From the NCBI GenBank assembly GCA_013400975.1, contig WBMZ01012038.1:1-64000 (forward strand): DNA of 64,000 nt, given 5' to 3'. Within the stretch, counting starts at the first letter, position 1; each line of letters opens with the position of its first letter. This DNA is from Atrichornis clamosus (lineage: Eukaryota > Chordata > Aves > Passeriformes > Menuridae). The notes beneath the pieces were generated by a model, which was given only the letters and a program-made list of their open reading frames with translations, made no database searches and was not told the DNA's origin. A program made the position numbers and the translations under genes. Shown here one piece after another: positions 11,901-24,915 of the stretch.

Positions 11901-14900
11901 TAAAAGTTTGCATGACTTTGTTGCACCCAGATTGCAGGGGAGCACATTTCTTGAAGGTTTGTTTTCTCTAGTTGATGCCTGTGAGTGGCCACAACGTAGT
12001 CAGGCTTTGGAACTGCACCATGAAGGTAAAGGAGAAGGTGGTACAGAAATCAGAACACTGAACAGGAAAGAACAGAGATCCCTGTGAGATCCCTTACTGA
12101 TTGTCAACAGATGCATTACTTTTCAAATTTGTGGGCTTTTCTAGTCTTTACGGTATGTGTATAGAAGGGTACTGCTTGTTATTTTCTTATGTCTTATCTC
12201 TTGCTCTTCTGTTTTTGTCAGCTCCTTAAAATTGTCCCAATCTAGGATTATAATCTTTGATTTTTGCAAGAGTTGTTGGTACTACATGCAGTACTATAAA
12301 CCATGAAAAGTCATGATTCTGACCATAGGGGAATAAAGATAATAGTCCTTTTACCCCTGCTGCTTCCCACAAGCCCACTGGCGCCAAATTAAATCTTGAA
12401 AGGAAAAGAAGCAGTCATTCATTCTTTTGATTGCTTGCTGCCAGGAGCTGAGCTTTTCAGATACAGCTATCGGGATTATAAAAATTTTAATTTTATTCCT
12501 GTTCATATTGCTCATTTCGAGTTTAACATTTTAGAAATATCACCAGGACTAGCTCCTCTTCTCCTTCTTTTTTTAAATTGACGTTAAGAATTGTTTTAAT
12601 GTATGTTCTGGTAACAGCTGTTTATTGAATAGGAACTTGAACAGAAATTTTTGTGTGCAAATAACCATGCATGATGTTAATTTCAATTTTAATAGAGCTA
12701 TTCTAATGTTTTTACTTGCTCAGAGTTCCTTTTCATTTAAAGTTTAGCTTCACCTTCAGACCCTTTTTTTAAAAAAAACACATGACCTGCCACAAATTTA
12801 TTTTCAAGTCATACTGCCAATGGCTGATGAGAAGGGAAAGTTAGTTTCCTCGGTGATCAAGGCAATTGTTTTGTGTTTCAGATGGAAGGTATGAGTAACA
12901 AAAAACCCTCAAGCAAATAAAAAACCCCAGCCTCTACTATGGAGGGAAAGGATGCTGTGCTGTGTGGTAAAAGGCTGTAATATTAGCAAAGTAACTCCTG
13001 AAGCATGGTATGAACAGCTGAGTCATTTACAGCTGGTAGTGAGACAAATTGCTGCTGAAGGATGCTAGTTATTGCGTGGCTGCTGCTGCAGCTGCTAGAT
13101 TGCCTGGTTAAGAGCAAAGTAAACTTGAACCCAGTAAGAACTGCTGTGAAAAGTACACTCCAGATAAGCATACTTTAATCTCTGGAACATTTAATTGGTT
13201 CAACAGCATTTTCTAGTGCTTCAAGTTTTCAAATGTGCAAACATATTCATAACATTGACATAATTACCAATTTCTAATTTATTCTTCTCCGTCAATCCAC
13301 TAGTCATAGTAGCAGAGGACACATTATTTTTTTACTGTTCATACAGGCAGGTTCATATATCAAATTATGAAGTGAATATCTGTCCTTGAAAGTCTCCTAA
13401 CTATTACTTCTCTGCTTCTTAATGTAGTACTAGGCTGCTATTGTAGGTCACTATGTTGATGTCATGCATCTAATGAGGTTTGATATGAGCCTCAGATTAT
13501 GCTTTCCATGCAAATGTGTAAAAGTAATCCTCTCAAAAATTTCTATTCAGTTTGTGATCTTTGTACATCATCTCCATTGGAAGAGTGTTTTGACAGATTA
13601 GTTGTTGATAAATATTTTTCAAAGCACGTTTAATGCCTTGTCATAGTCAGTCTGGTAACTATCAGTCAAATATTTTCATATATAAGAGACTATTTGAAAC
13701 TTAATTGCAAATAGAGCTTCTACCTTCCTTAATAATGCCTTTGCCTCTCAGGTCCCAGATACTTTTTTTACAAGCAAACAGACTCAAAATTGAGCATCAA
13801 GAATAACTTGTAAGCCCCTGCCCCGGTGCACTGTGGCAAAGGGTAAGCAGGTGAAGTTTTTAACTATCCTTCTGTTCTCTCACTGGTCTTAAAGAAGCTG
13901 GGAAGTTCATGGTACTTGAAACTGTACATAGCAAAATTTCAGTGTCATTTCAGAGAGGGCAGCAGCAAAGGGTAAAACTAAGCAGAAAAGCAGGACAATT
14001 CCCCTGCTCCATGAGGGAATAGTAATGCTTCCATGGGAGTCTGCTGGAGGAATGATTAGTGGCAGCTTATAGGAAAGGGAAGCTTTTAGTGTCCTGTACG
14101 ATAATCAGGCTCCTGAGTAATTAACCTGTGACTCTGACAAATACAGTCCTTCTATTTCTTGAATCATGTTCCTTCTAACACCAGACACAGTTAGTTGCCA
14201 GTTTGCTTACAGATGTAGCACAACAGATGTAGCTACAAGTTTACAATATAAATAACTATCTGAATGCCTTCCTGGGCATCATATCTCCTGATACCCATGT
14301 CACCACTTGTCTGCATAGTTTGAATATAGTAGCATAAAAGGAAAAAAACCCCAAACACAGCAGTAATTTATTCAAGTGTATTACATCTAGGCACTCAGAT
14401 TCAAGTCCCATAGAGAACCAAACCCCTGCCCCCCTTGTCTTTAGACCAGGGAGCTCAGAGTGCTCTGTTAGTTCTCTGTTACCCATTTCATCTGGTAGCT
14501 TCTTTCTGTCAACCTGAATGGTCTCAGCCTGTAGCAGCAGCATTGTTGAGAGAATACATCAGTGCATACCTCTTGCTTGAGCCTCCAGGGTATAAGCTAA
14601 CAGATGGTGTTGGCTAAGAAAAGAGAAGACATTAACTACAACAAAATTGCATATTTTAAAAGATGCTGTTCGATGAAAATGTTTTTGAATAGCTTGGAAA
14701 GCATGGAAATTCCATTCATAAAAGCATTAGTTCTTTGTGCCCCAGAAGTAGGTTGGAAATAAATTTATATGATTAGAGTAAGTGTAGTTTTTTAGAGATC
14801 AGTAAATTTTAAAGTACTGATGGAGGAGGGTTGACTTGATGTGCAGAAAGCTCATTAGGACTATAAACAAGATCAGGCATTTTCAGGAAGGGTTTGAGTA

Positions 14901-17260
14901 ACTGACAATGTTTAGTAGTCCACATTAACAAAAATGCATGTTTCAAGTCTTTGGAGAGCTCTAATGCTTGTGTATTTCTCCAGCTTTTCAGTGAAGGATG
15001 ATTGTGTCTCAATAAAACTTCTCTGCAGTTTCTACCATAATTGTATTTTCTCAAGCGTAAGTGACTTTCACATGCAGAAAAAAAGTGACTCTGCTATTTC
15101 AGATTCTAAATATCTAATGTTTATATGTTGCATCTTTCACTGTGTATCTCAGGCATTCCCACACACAGTCATATAAAGCAAAAACATCCGTGTCTCACAA
15201 AAAATGATACATGGGAACACTTCGACCTTTTAAAGTAATTTGGATGTGATGAAGCATAACTATATTTTTTGTAACTGGTTTTACAGTTTCACATAAAGGA
15301 ATCTGCAAATACGATACTGATGGCTGCCTTGAACAACATGAGTCCTGTTTCAACAAGTGTCAACCTCTTGTCTGTGGGACTGATCATCTTTAAATGTCCA
15401 GCTCTGGGTTGCAGAGATAAGTTCCTTGCCTGTAAGCCTTTCCTTCTAGATCCCCTGCTGAGAACATGCAGCAGGGATCATATCTGTAATTTCTAATGAA
15501 GTACCTTACTTCAGGTAGTTTCCCAGCTTGTAAACAACCTTTGTCTATGACCTTGCAGTCATGCTGCTGCCTTGTGAGCTGCAGTTCCTGGTTGAACACA
15601 ATTGCCCAGTGTTACAGCTGGGCTGGCACAAAAATGCCAGTTACTGCACAGAACTGCGTTATTTTGCTGATACTTATATGCTTAAAAAGTTACAAGTGAT
15701 GATTCTTTCCAAACTAATTTCTAAAGGCACAGGCCTTTCAGGTGTTCTTGGACAACTCTGGCTGACTTCAGGACTTGGCTCACATGTATGAATTTTCCCA
15801 AAATTGGCTGCATGCCCAAAATTTGACTGTGGGAGTAAGCCGAAGAGCACTATAGTTAGGTCTTGTTTCAGATGAAAGCTTTTTGTAAATTTTGATTTTT
15901 ACCAAGACAAATGTACTTTAATCTGTTAGCTGGTTTGAAATGTGCTTTAATAGAGAAGTGTGTAGGATGTCACCTATCCTCTTCCAGCAGGCATACTTTA
16001 CTATGAAGATAGCGACTTCAAATAATTGCAAAATATTCTAAAAATAAGCTGTTACTTGTTTTGTTTTGTCCCACAAACTCAGGGACTAAAGAACCTGCTG
16101 TTGGATCTTTTCTTCCAAATACTTCTTTTAGTAGGTTACAGTTTTATGCGACTTTCTGATAGCTTTGGGGTTTCTTGTTAAAAGCACTTCTACTAGAAGT
16201 ATGCCATAGAAATTAAGAGTGAGGGCAAACTGAAGAATTTGCCTGTCCAAATGCTTTGAAAGAGTTGCTTGTGGAGATTTTATGTTTTAAAAGAATCTAA
16301 AACCCAAGCAAAAGTGTATTTCTTTCTTGGCAGTGGCTGAACTATTTTGAAGATGTCAATCCAGAAAAGTTGGCAAAGTTGTGGTCTAAAAACATAGCCT
16401 TGTGACATGGCCTGTTGCCTTATTTGAGCAGCCTTTCACTTTAGGAGTTTGTAACTTTTATTTTAAAACTATTGACTGGGGAGAAACCAACATCCAAGGT
16501 GGTGCGAATCTTCCTTAGAAGAGTGGACATTATTGTACATTGTTGGAAGTGCCATTAAGTTTTTCCATATGGATTTTCTGGGCTAGGGATGTGGATATTT
16601 TCAGCTGAGAAGTGATGAGAATTTCACCAAAAATGTGTGGGGGAAAAGGAATTAGGCTGGATGTGGTATGACTTAATGCAATCTCAGACACAGGTATGTG
16701 GAAATGAGCAATTATGTATGTCAAATATACATTCAAATTTAACATAGTGTTTTTATTTTGTGCTTGAGATTATAATAGAACAGACAACATTTTGAATGGG
16801 ATTAGGAATAAAATAACGCCCTACTGCTTCTTGTTATTACTGTGAACTTTAGGCAAAGATTTCTGTCTTCAACACCAAACTTAATGCTAATACTAATAAA
16901 GGGAATTTTCCCTCACTGTTGCTTACAAGTCTATATTATAGAATGATAAATCAGTACTTGAAATTCTGCTGATCAGTAAAATCAATTGAAAGCTTGACTT
17001 CTCAGAAGAACATCCATCCCACGTATCATCAGCTCGTTCTAAAATATAAGTGCTAAATGTGAGGAGGATGTCGAGAAAGGGTTGAAGAGATGAGAAGATA
17101 GGCAACTTGCCTTTTTGGCATATTGTCAGAGACCTGGTTTCTAAAGCTGATTTTCTGAGAGGCATGTACTGCAGCAGTTTACCCTAATCAAAACCAAGAT
17201 GAGGTATATTTTCTCAGATGTGGGAAAGAGTCATGTGCTCACACCGACTGTTGTGAGATA
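2926..17260 (+). other. TBC1D4: TBC1D4 intron 1, non-coding segment between CR1 copies
   Basis: This is about 14.3 kb of AT-rich intron with short homopolymer runs. I see no recognisable repeat, RNA gene or exon. The longest open frame is an antisense one of 131 codons at 9550-9945, ending in a hydrophobic tail, which resembles no family I know. Nothing else stands out by eye. Confidence 0.6.
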
Positions 17261-17612
17261 TCATAAAATCACAGGATGGTTTAGGTTGGAAGAGACCTTA
17301 AGGACCCTCTAGTTCCAACCCCTGCTATAGGCAGGGACACCTTCCACTGGACCAGGTTGCTCAAAGCCCCATTCACCCTGGCTTTGAAGAAATGCTTCCA
17401 GGGATGGGCCATGCACAGCTTCCCTGGACAGCCTATTCCAGTGCTTCACCACCCTTGTAGTAAAGAATTTCTTCCTAATATCTAATCTAAACCTACTCTC
17501 AGTTTAAAGTCATTTGCCCTTGTCCTGTGACTACACATTCCTGTAAAAAGTCCCTCTCCAGCTTTCTTAGATACCCTCTAGATACTGAGGAGCTGCTGGC
17601 ATAGTTACTCCC
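17261..17612 (-). mobile_element. CR1 LINE fragment, 3' end, antisense
   Basis: Read on the + strand, this is the reverse complement of a CR1 tail. It opens with tcataaaatcacaggatggt, followed by ttggaagagaccttaaggac and the block around ccaggttgctcaaagcccc. It then passes the region around agaatttcttcctaatatct, and cctgtaaaaagtccctctcc. The copy is about 350 bp, 5'-truncated and moderately diverged. The right edge is approximate, since similarity fades after about 17600. An open frame overlapping it (17499-17708, antisense) is part of the repeat. Confidence 0.92.
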
Positions 17613-20600
17613 CTGTGTGTGAAAACAAAGGTGGGAAGGCCTACCACACTTTTTTCTCTTAAAAGTGAATGGAAATCCACAGATGCTGTTTGTATTTTGA
17701 AAATACAAAACACAGATTATTCTGGAAGGCAGTGGAGAGGGTGTTTGCCTTTAAACTCACCAGAATACAGGACCTTTGTGACCTAAGACCCACAAATTTG
17801 GTGGGCAGCTGGTTTTGCTACAGGAGTGTTAATTCCTCAAACATTGTTTTCTGCAAGCAGCACAGTTCTATTGTTTCTGAAACTCACCTGTACAGAAGCA
17901 TTGTTTCTGTTCATATTTCCAAGTGAAATATTGTGTTTTCTGTTGTATTTTAAGCACTGGAGCACTGTATTCTCCCTCCAGATGGACTGATAGACTAGCA
18001 AGAGGAACCAGAGAGGAACCCTAGCCTTTGTGGGTAGGCAGGGCTCTAAAAATAGGGACTTCTTTTTAAGATCATCTTCAAGAAGGATGGAAGATATTGA
18101 TGCAGTCAGCTGATCCTTTGCGCGTGGCCTCCTATTCTTCTGAACAAACACCAGGATACAGAGCATCTTCCTGGCACAGCAGTATCAGGGTTATGAAGAA
18201 GTGAGCCTCAGAAGACCTGCTTGTCCTCCCTTATACCTTAAGAGCAGACAGTAAAGACAGAACACATGGACTATATATTGTGTGCAGTCTGGAGAGCTGG
18301 TGAAACCCATACGTGTGAAGTCCAGTGCTAAACCTGCTTCTGCAAGAAGAGAGCCCTAAAGAAATGCTTTTCAGGCCTGAGTAAAACTAGGAGGTAGATG
18401 CATATCTTAGCCATAAGCATCTAGAGCCAGGAGTGTGATAGATTTTCCCCTGATGTCATGGAAAAGGTAGCTAAATATCTAATCTTTTTCTGTAAATTAA
18501 GAGATGTTAAGAAACACTAGTTTCTTAATTCGCTGTGTGGTTCAGTAAAAGTAATTTCATTTTCAAGAGAAGGGCCTTCCAGTAGCATTAAAAGTAATTT
18601 CACAGCTTAAATGAATTCAGTCACGCCTCTGTAGTAAAGAGTGCATTACCCTTTTTATTACCATTTGTGAAAAATGCTTTCAGCTGCATTTGAATTCGAG
18701 ACACGATGGTAAGACTGGTTTGTGCATGGTTGAAAGTGACTGATCTCATTTTTGAGAAGGTATTTCCTGATAAATGCATCTGTTTATCAAACAGAGTTTC
18801 AGAAGGGAAGTGATTACTCATTTACTGAATTTAAAGGACAGGCTTTTATTAAGTTTTGTAATTCCTCTGAATATACAACAATTACTTTTTAGAATGTTAA
18901 CATGTATTAAGGGCAGATATGACTCTCTTTGAGAAGTCTGTCACCTCTTAAAAGATCTCCATTTAATCTAAAATGTAAATGTGAAATTCCCTGATACCCT
19001 TTGAAACAATTTCTTGGCATTTCTTCATATTTCCTTAGGTTTTCAGTGGTTAACAGCTAGATTACCTGTAAAGGTGAGTTAATCTGTACACACATACTTC
19101 CATTTCCCTTTGAAGTTTTCAGCTCTGTCTATTGGTAATGACTGCGTGGTCTCTTAATTTTCATCATAAAGTAGAGAAACTGCAGCTGTTTTTAATCATT
19201 TGTAGGTATTTCTGAATTTGAAACAATCACCTCGGAGAGGCTGCATTTGAGACGAGCATATTTGGTTCCCTGTGTCCATTATTACAAGCTTGTTTAATAG
19301 GTTTAAAATAAACAGATCTTTCTTTTAAATATGAGCTAACGTGCAAAGATCAAAATTCTTTGCCACCTGAGGCAAATGGACCTAACAGGGACAGAGGTCT
19401 GTTAAAATACATAATACTTTAAAGGGACGATGTTGTGAATCAGGCTTCACATAAACAGTTTTACTTGATATTGGTTGTTAACACACTTTTTATCAAGTGG
19501 AGTTTATCATGTGGCTTTACAGGTGCAGCTAAACTGCACTTCAAAACAGTTTTCAAGATAACCTAACTAGATGCAAACATTAAAAATTCAGAAGTAAGAT
19601 GAAATACAACTGTCTTGCAGAGAGAGCATCATGGAGTCAGGCTTCTTAGTGACGTAATGTTGCAATGCGTGAGCACTGTATAAAAAAAAAATTAAAGTAC
19701 CACAACAAAATGCAACACTTGATGGAGAATAGTCCTTCAGTCTTCTTAACTTTTCAAGAAGGTTGGAATTGTGATGTGGAGCATGTCCCTTTTATGTCAA
19801 GATGGCATGGCAGATTCAGTCCTGCACCCAGCCAGCATCCAAAGCACTGTATCCTCACCTTTGCAGTAAGAATATTGCCATTGACTGAGAACAAAAATTT
19901 TCATGAGTCTCATTTTTAGATTTATATATATGTATATACATGCATGCCTCAACTGTGGTATATAAAGAGAGGAGAAATTCCATTCATTAAAGCTCTTTCA
20001 CAATTTTTTTCCTCCAAGACTGTTGATGAGCTGATGAGATTTAGAAACCTTTGGAGCAGACTGTGTGCTGGGAGCAGTTGAGTGTTCAAGAATTATTTAC
20101 TAGCATATTGTTTCAATTAAGTTTGCAACAGTAAGGAAATTTCCATGGGATTTCAACTCATGTACCTATGAGAATACCAGTCTATTTTAGTTGTTCACTG
20201 CAAGCTTTGTATAGCTTTAATGCGAGTTGAGCAAAATTGCTCTGCTGTGCACAAATAAGCTGCACAAATTGCATTGGTCTAGTTCTCAGATCAAAGGTAG
20301 GTGACAGGTTTGTCTTTACAAGGAGAAATCCACTGGTATTGTTTCTTGATGTCAGAAAATAAACTAGCTCCTTAGATGTTACTTGTAGTACGAGAGAGAC
20401 CAGGAATGGTTTCCACCTCATGATTCTGCTTTACTCTGTCCGTGGTGCACGGCCCAGGTTCACACCACCTCCTGTATACATTTTATTCATTAGACATAGA
20501 GCGCCTAGAGCAGGAGGAGAGCTGTGCTGCACCCCAGAATTCTCCTCAGTCTGAAGAGCAAGCCTACCTCATTGTTCAGAGGGCATCATGGAATGACCCG

Positions 20601-23200
20601 ACCTCTGCCATATCAGAGTCACTTGACATGTGTTACAGTAGAGGGTCTGAATCTGCCTCCAGAAACCAGGCATACAAAAATCCCCTTTCCTCAGAAATTG
20701 GAATTGCGTTCTTACCAGAACATTTATTTACTGCTGCTTCTGCCTCTTTGAAAGCAGATGTTTGGCAGCTGACTGCTCTCTAATTCCCGATGTGGAAAGA
20801 CCCAAACTACATCCTAGATCTGCGGAATAGCTGGAGCTGAGGCTAGTCTCCAGAGCAGTGGTCCTGTCCTCTAACAGTGGATCAGGACATGAGAATTCCT
20901 GACGTACATTTCTTCCAGCCATCACTCATATGATACAATTGATTTAACAAAACAAAAAAAATTGCATATATTGTCAATGTACAGTGGCTTGAGGTCAACC
21001 CTGTAGAACTTCTGGTTTAGGGTTTCTAATCTTCACACAGTCCTTTTAGCCTTTTTTGGAAACACTGAAATACTTCTGTGGAACATAACCTTCAGGCACC
21101 ATGGACTAGTATTGTTTTATGCAAGAGCTGTTTTTAAAGTATTAAAGATTAACATTGATGTATAAAGTTTATCAGGAATAAACATCCTGTGCTGATAAGG
21201 TAAAAATTATTCTCCATTTGTTAATATTCCTATTTTTAAGAGATCCCAAATTAGATCTAAGGCTAGTTTTTTTATAGCCAGGCACTGGTCCATGGAGTAG
21301 TCAGTCAGGAATATATATTTTTAAAAATAAATGTGTTGTTTACAGTGACTTTTGTCTTTGAATTTTCGTCTTCATTAGTAAAAAGAAAGAGGTAAATCTG
21401 TTCCTTTATTTTTTCACTGTTGCACATTTACGTACAGGTAAGTTCCGGTTGCTGCAAGTACTGATTAATCTAAGACATGCTAAGTTTATTGAGCTTGCCA
21501 ACATTTATTAAAGAAAGGATAAATTTGCCTCAGATCTGATATAAAAAACACTGGTTTTAGTTTTGAAGTCAATGCTTTAAAGTAGGAGCTGTGTACTCCT
21601 GGGTTTTTTTGTGCATCTAGCATACTTTATTTTAGGTTAAACATTTATTTTAAGCTAAAGCATGGGTTTAAATAGTAAGTTTCAGTAGACACAGATAATT
21701 TACTATGATACCAACTGTAACTATAGTACTAAAGGTCCAGAATAAGAAAATCAACATAAAATTACATATACAGAATAGTTTGTTCCACCAGTAGCATGTC
21801 AAAAAGATTCTGTGGACTATGAAAATGTCAAGGACATTTGTTCAAAAATTTAAAAATAGTATATATGGAAAATCTGGACTAAGAAAAAGATGTAGTACAT
21901 TCCTAGAGGTGAATTGAAGCACCCAATAATTGGGTAGAAAAAGAACCTAAAATCTAAGGAAGCACTGACTATAATAAATGTTCTTTGACATCTAGCATGT
22001 GTATAGGCTGAGAAATAAAATTGTTATTCATTTTGGAATATTAACTTGCATTTAGTGGTTCCCAATCTGAATTTGACAATACCATAAAAGCACATAAACC
22101 AATAAGGAAATGATGAGCAGTAGGAGTTCCAGTGATTCATTCTGAAGGGCTGTCCTTATACACAACTTCAAAGCACAGTCATGAGATTTCCAAATAATAA
22201 TTACTTTTCAGTAATTTTGCAAGTGTTAAAGCTCAGAGATTTCACATGGTTTGTAACCGAAACAAAAAGATCCCATATAACTGGGGAAAGTGTGGTACAA
22301 GACTGCTTGATTCTCCTGGATGTTTTTTTGGCTGCATTTGTCATCTGACAGTCCAGAAATCATGGTTATGCTTATTTCTGGAGTTTGGTCAAGCTCTCAG
22401 CATTATCATTAGCTACTGCAAGTTCTTTTGTAGTCCAAATAAGCTTTTAACTCTCAGAAGTGAAATAGGAGATTGTAATTTGTACTCAAGAGGTTTCCTG
22501 GAAGAGGTTAAATGTAATCCTGCTCCTTGGCCTACATTAGAGAGACTTTAGCACTGGCATAGAGTGGTAGGACTCGCATTCTCATGTGCAGCCTCCCTTA
22601 AATGCCAGAAAGTTTTTACTCCTTCAGTGATTTTTTTTTCATCCTCCTGGACACACAATCTGGCTACTTCCAGGGCCACCTTCTACCTCCCCATTTAGAT
22701 GTAAAATAAAATAACAAAAACTAGTTTGCAGAAGCAAATGAAAGTAGTAGGTACTTGGAAGCCATGGCCTTAGGGATGTTTTACTTGTCCTGCACCAAGA
22801 GAAAAAGAGAAAACCACAGCAAGCATGTGTTATCTTGCTTACTACTCCTACCTATATTTAAACCTTTTCCTGTCACAAGCCATATGCTGCTTCTCCTTTG
22901 GAGAAGTGTGAAGTATTGGTAAGGATGTTAGGAGAAAAATGCCTTTGCAAAGGCACTACATCTCCTGGAGGGGGAGGTTGCAAATGTGACATCATTGGAC
23001 TTGCTCCTCTTCAGGCCCTCTTCCAGTGCAAAGGCAGTCTGTAAAGCTGTCCTGGTTGGAAGTTTCTAATATTCCTAGCAGTCAGTGGGCTGTTGGCCAG
23101 GGTGTTTCAGTTTGTGTACAGTTTAAGCTGTCACATTTTAATTGAATGGGAAGGGTATCAGTTATTTAAAGCTTCCTCCAAAGGTTTTCAGAAATTAAAT
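17613..23200 (+). other. TBC1D4: TBC1D4 intron 1, non-coding segment
   Basis: This is about 5.6 kb of AT-rich intron with no identified repeat. A short AT/TG alternation lies near 19920-19945. Open frames at 17837-18166 (antisense), 20442-20783 and 22246-22551 are unremarkable and resemble no protein known to me. Confidence 0.6.
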
Positions 23201-23582
23201 CTGCTATAACAATGATGTTAATTGCACCAGTAAAACATTTGCATCTCAGCAAGAGCTTTAGCTGTCTCTCTTGGATGTATTTCTTGGACTGTTTGTCTCA
23301 GCTGCTTATCTTTAATTTCACTTGGTCAAGTGCTGTCAGAAAAGTTACCAAACTGGCTGAAGATGTCATATCAGCTGGATATATTGGAAGGTAGCTTGAA
23401 ATTTTTAAACCCTCAAATCCTGTAAAATACAGATAAACAGGGAAGACATTTCTCCTGCAGTCATTCAGATGACATTATTTATACTTCAGCTGCTTCTATA
23501 TTTAATTATGTTGCAAGTTAAGTTCCGGGAGCCTAGAAATATAGAAGTAGAAATATGATGCTTTTAAGGCAATAACATTTGC
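23201..23582 (+). repeat. Foldback left arm (inverted repeat partner at 24535-24915)
   Basis: This ~382-bp arm is the reverse complement of 24535-24915, with roughly 92% identity judged by eye over the central ~345 bp. Shared blocks include aatttcacttggtcaagtgc, catatcagctggatatattg and taaaatacagataaacaggg, plus the inner part around ttctatatttaattatgt. Similarity stops sharply on the inner side after gcaataacatt and fades on the outer side near 23201. A 60-codon frame (23212-23394) is present in both arms, but most arm differences change amino acids, so it does not look coding. Confidence 0.93.
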
Positions 23583-24534
23583 TGTTCTTTCCTGAAAAAA
23601 TTAGTAGATAAATTATAAGTGACAGGAAGGATTTATTTTGACAGTAAGCTTCGAAGTGATGTGCTTGGAAAAAAATAATTCAGCAGATGTGGATATTTGC
23701 TGAAGAATCTGGATTTGCAATCTATTAAATGTGGTATGAATTACAAATTCAGGCTGCTGGAAAGCTTCTCTACCTTCTGTGCCTGCAATTGTATTATTAA
23801 ACTCCATATTCTGAGAAGTTTTTCTCCTTCTAAATTAGAAAACGCTAAAAGAGTAACTCTCAATTTTGTTAGCTAATTGTTCCATAATGTTCAATAAACA
23901 TAACTGAGTAACAGCAATCTACAGAAGTGTACGTTTTGCTACTTACATCAAGAAACAAAAAAAAAAAGACAAGAAAACATTTCTTTGAGAAAGGGAGAAA
24001 ACAGTAAGATTTTATTATTTCTGTTACAATGTTTTTATTTTGAATACGTCTGTTATAATGCTTTTATTTTAAAATAAACCTGAATGTTTCTTGCGGGTAT
24101 GGAAGCACATCCTGTAGAAGAGCTGGGCAACAGCACCAGGAACTGCTAGAAACAACTTGGGAACAGCTAAAGAAGGGAAAACAGTTCAAGGGCTGTTCGT
24201 ATCTAAGTTAGGGTATCCAGTAGTTTAATTGTTGTGGCTACAGAAAGCCACAGGAAAGCTACAGACTAAGTGAAATCCAGACTTCTCTTTACAAGACATG
24301 CTGACATTCCCTAACTTTAACCTTAAGCTTTTAGAGTGGCTGTAGTTTGCTGTATTTTAGTGCATATTTCACACGTTCTTGTATTTTTATAGGATTTGTG
24401 TTATGTCCTCGTCTGCTCGGCTGGTTGTGGGGAAGGTTGTTTGATTTACTCTGGGCGGTGCATGAGAGAAATGACAAAATTCTGGCGTGATTCAGTAGTT
24501 AACACCTTTGGATCCAGCAATGAAACCTGATTGT
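23583..24534. other. Foldback spacer (loop)
   Basis: These 952 bp separate the two inverted arms. The spacer is AT-rich, with an A-run near 23957-23967 and a tandem 29-bp duplication at 24021-24078. It has no recognisable transposase or other coding content. It shows no homology by eye to the arms. Confidence 0.75.
24021..24078. repeat. Tandem duplication, two 29-bp units
   Basis: Units at 24021-24049 and 24050-24078 both begin ctgtta-aatg-ttttatttt. They differ at three of the first 24 positions and more in the last five bases. The pair lies in the foldback spacer. Confidence 0.7.
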
Positions 24535-24915
24535 TGCAATGTTATTGCTTAAAAAACATCATATTTCTACTCCTATATTTCTAAGTTCCTGGAACTTAAC
24601 TTGCGACATAATTAAATATAGAAGCAGATGAAGTAGGAATAACTTCATCTGAATGACTGTAGCAGAAACGTGTTCCCTGTTTATCTGTATTTTACAGGAT
24701 TTGAGGGTTTAAAAATTTCAAGGCAATATATCCAGCTGATATGACATCTTCAGCCAGTTTGGTAACCTTTCTGACAGCACTTGACCAAGTGAAATTAAAG
24801 TTAAGCAGCTGAGACAAATAGTCCAAGAAATATATCCAAGAGAGCCAGCTAAAGCTTTTGCTGAGACGCAAATGTTTTATTGGTGCAATTAACATTTTTG
24901 TTGTAACTGCAGCAG
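24535..24915 (-). repeat. Foldback right arm (inverted repeat partner at 23201-23582)
   Basis: This is the reverse complement of the left arm at about 92% identity. The main indel is a few bases near the atatatc/ggatatatt block, where the left arm has extra ggaaggtag-type sequence. Weak similarity may continue outward past 24915, suggesting an older, longer structure. In TBC1D4 pre-mRNA the two arms would pair into a stem of about 380 bp. No clear target-site duplication was found at the outer edges. Confidence 0.93.
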
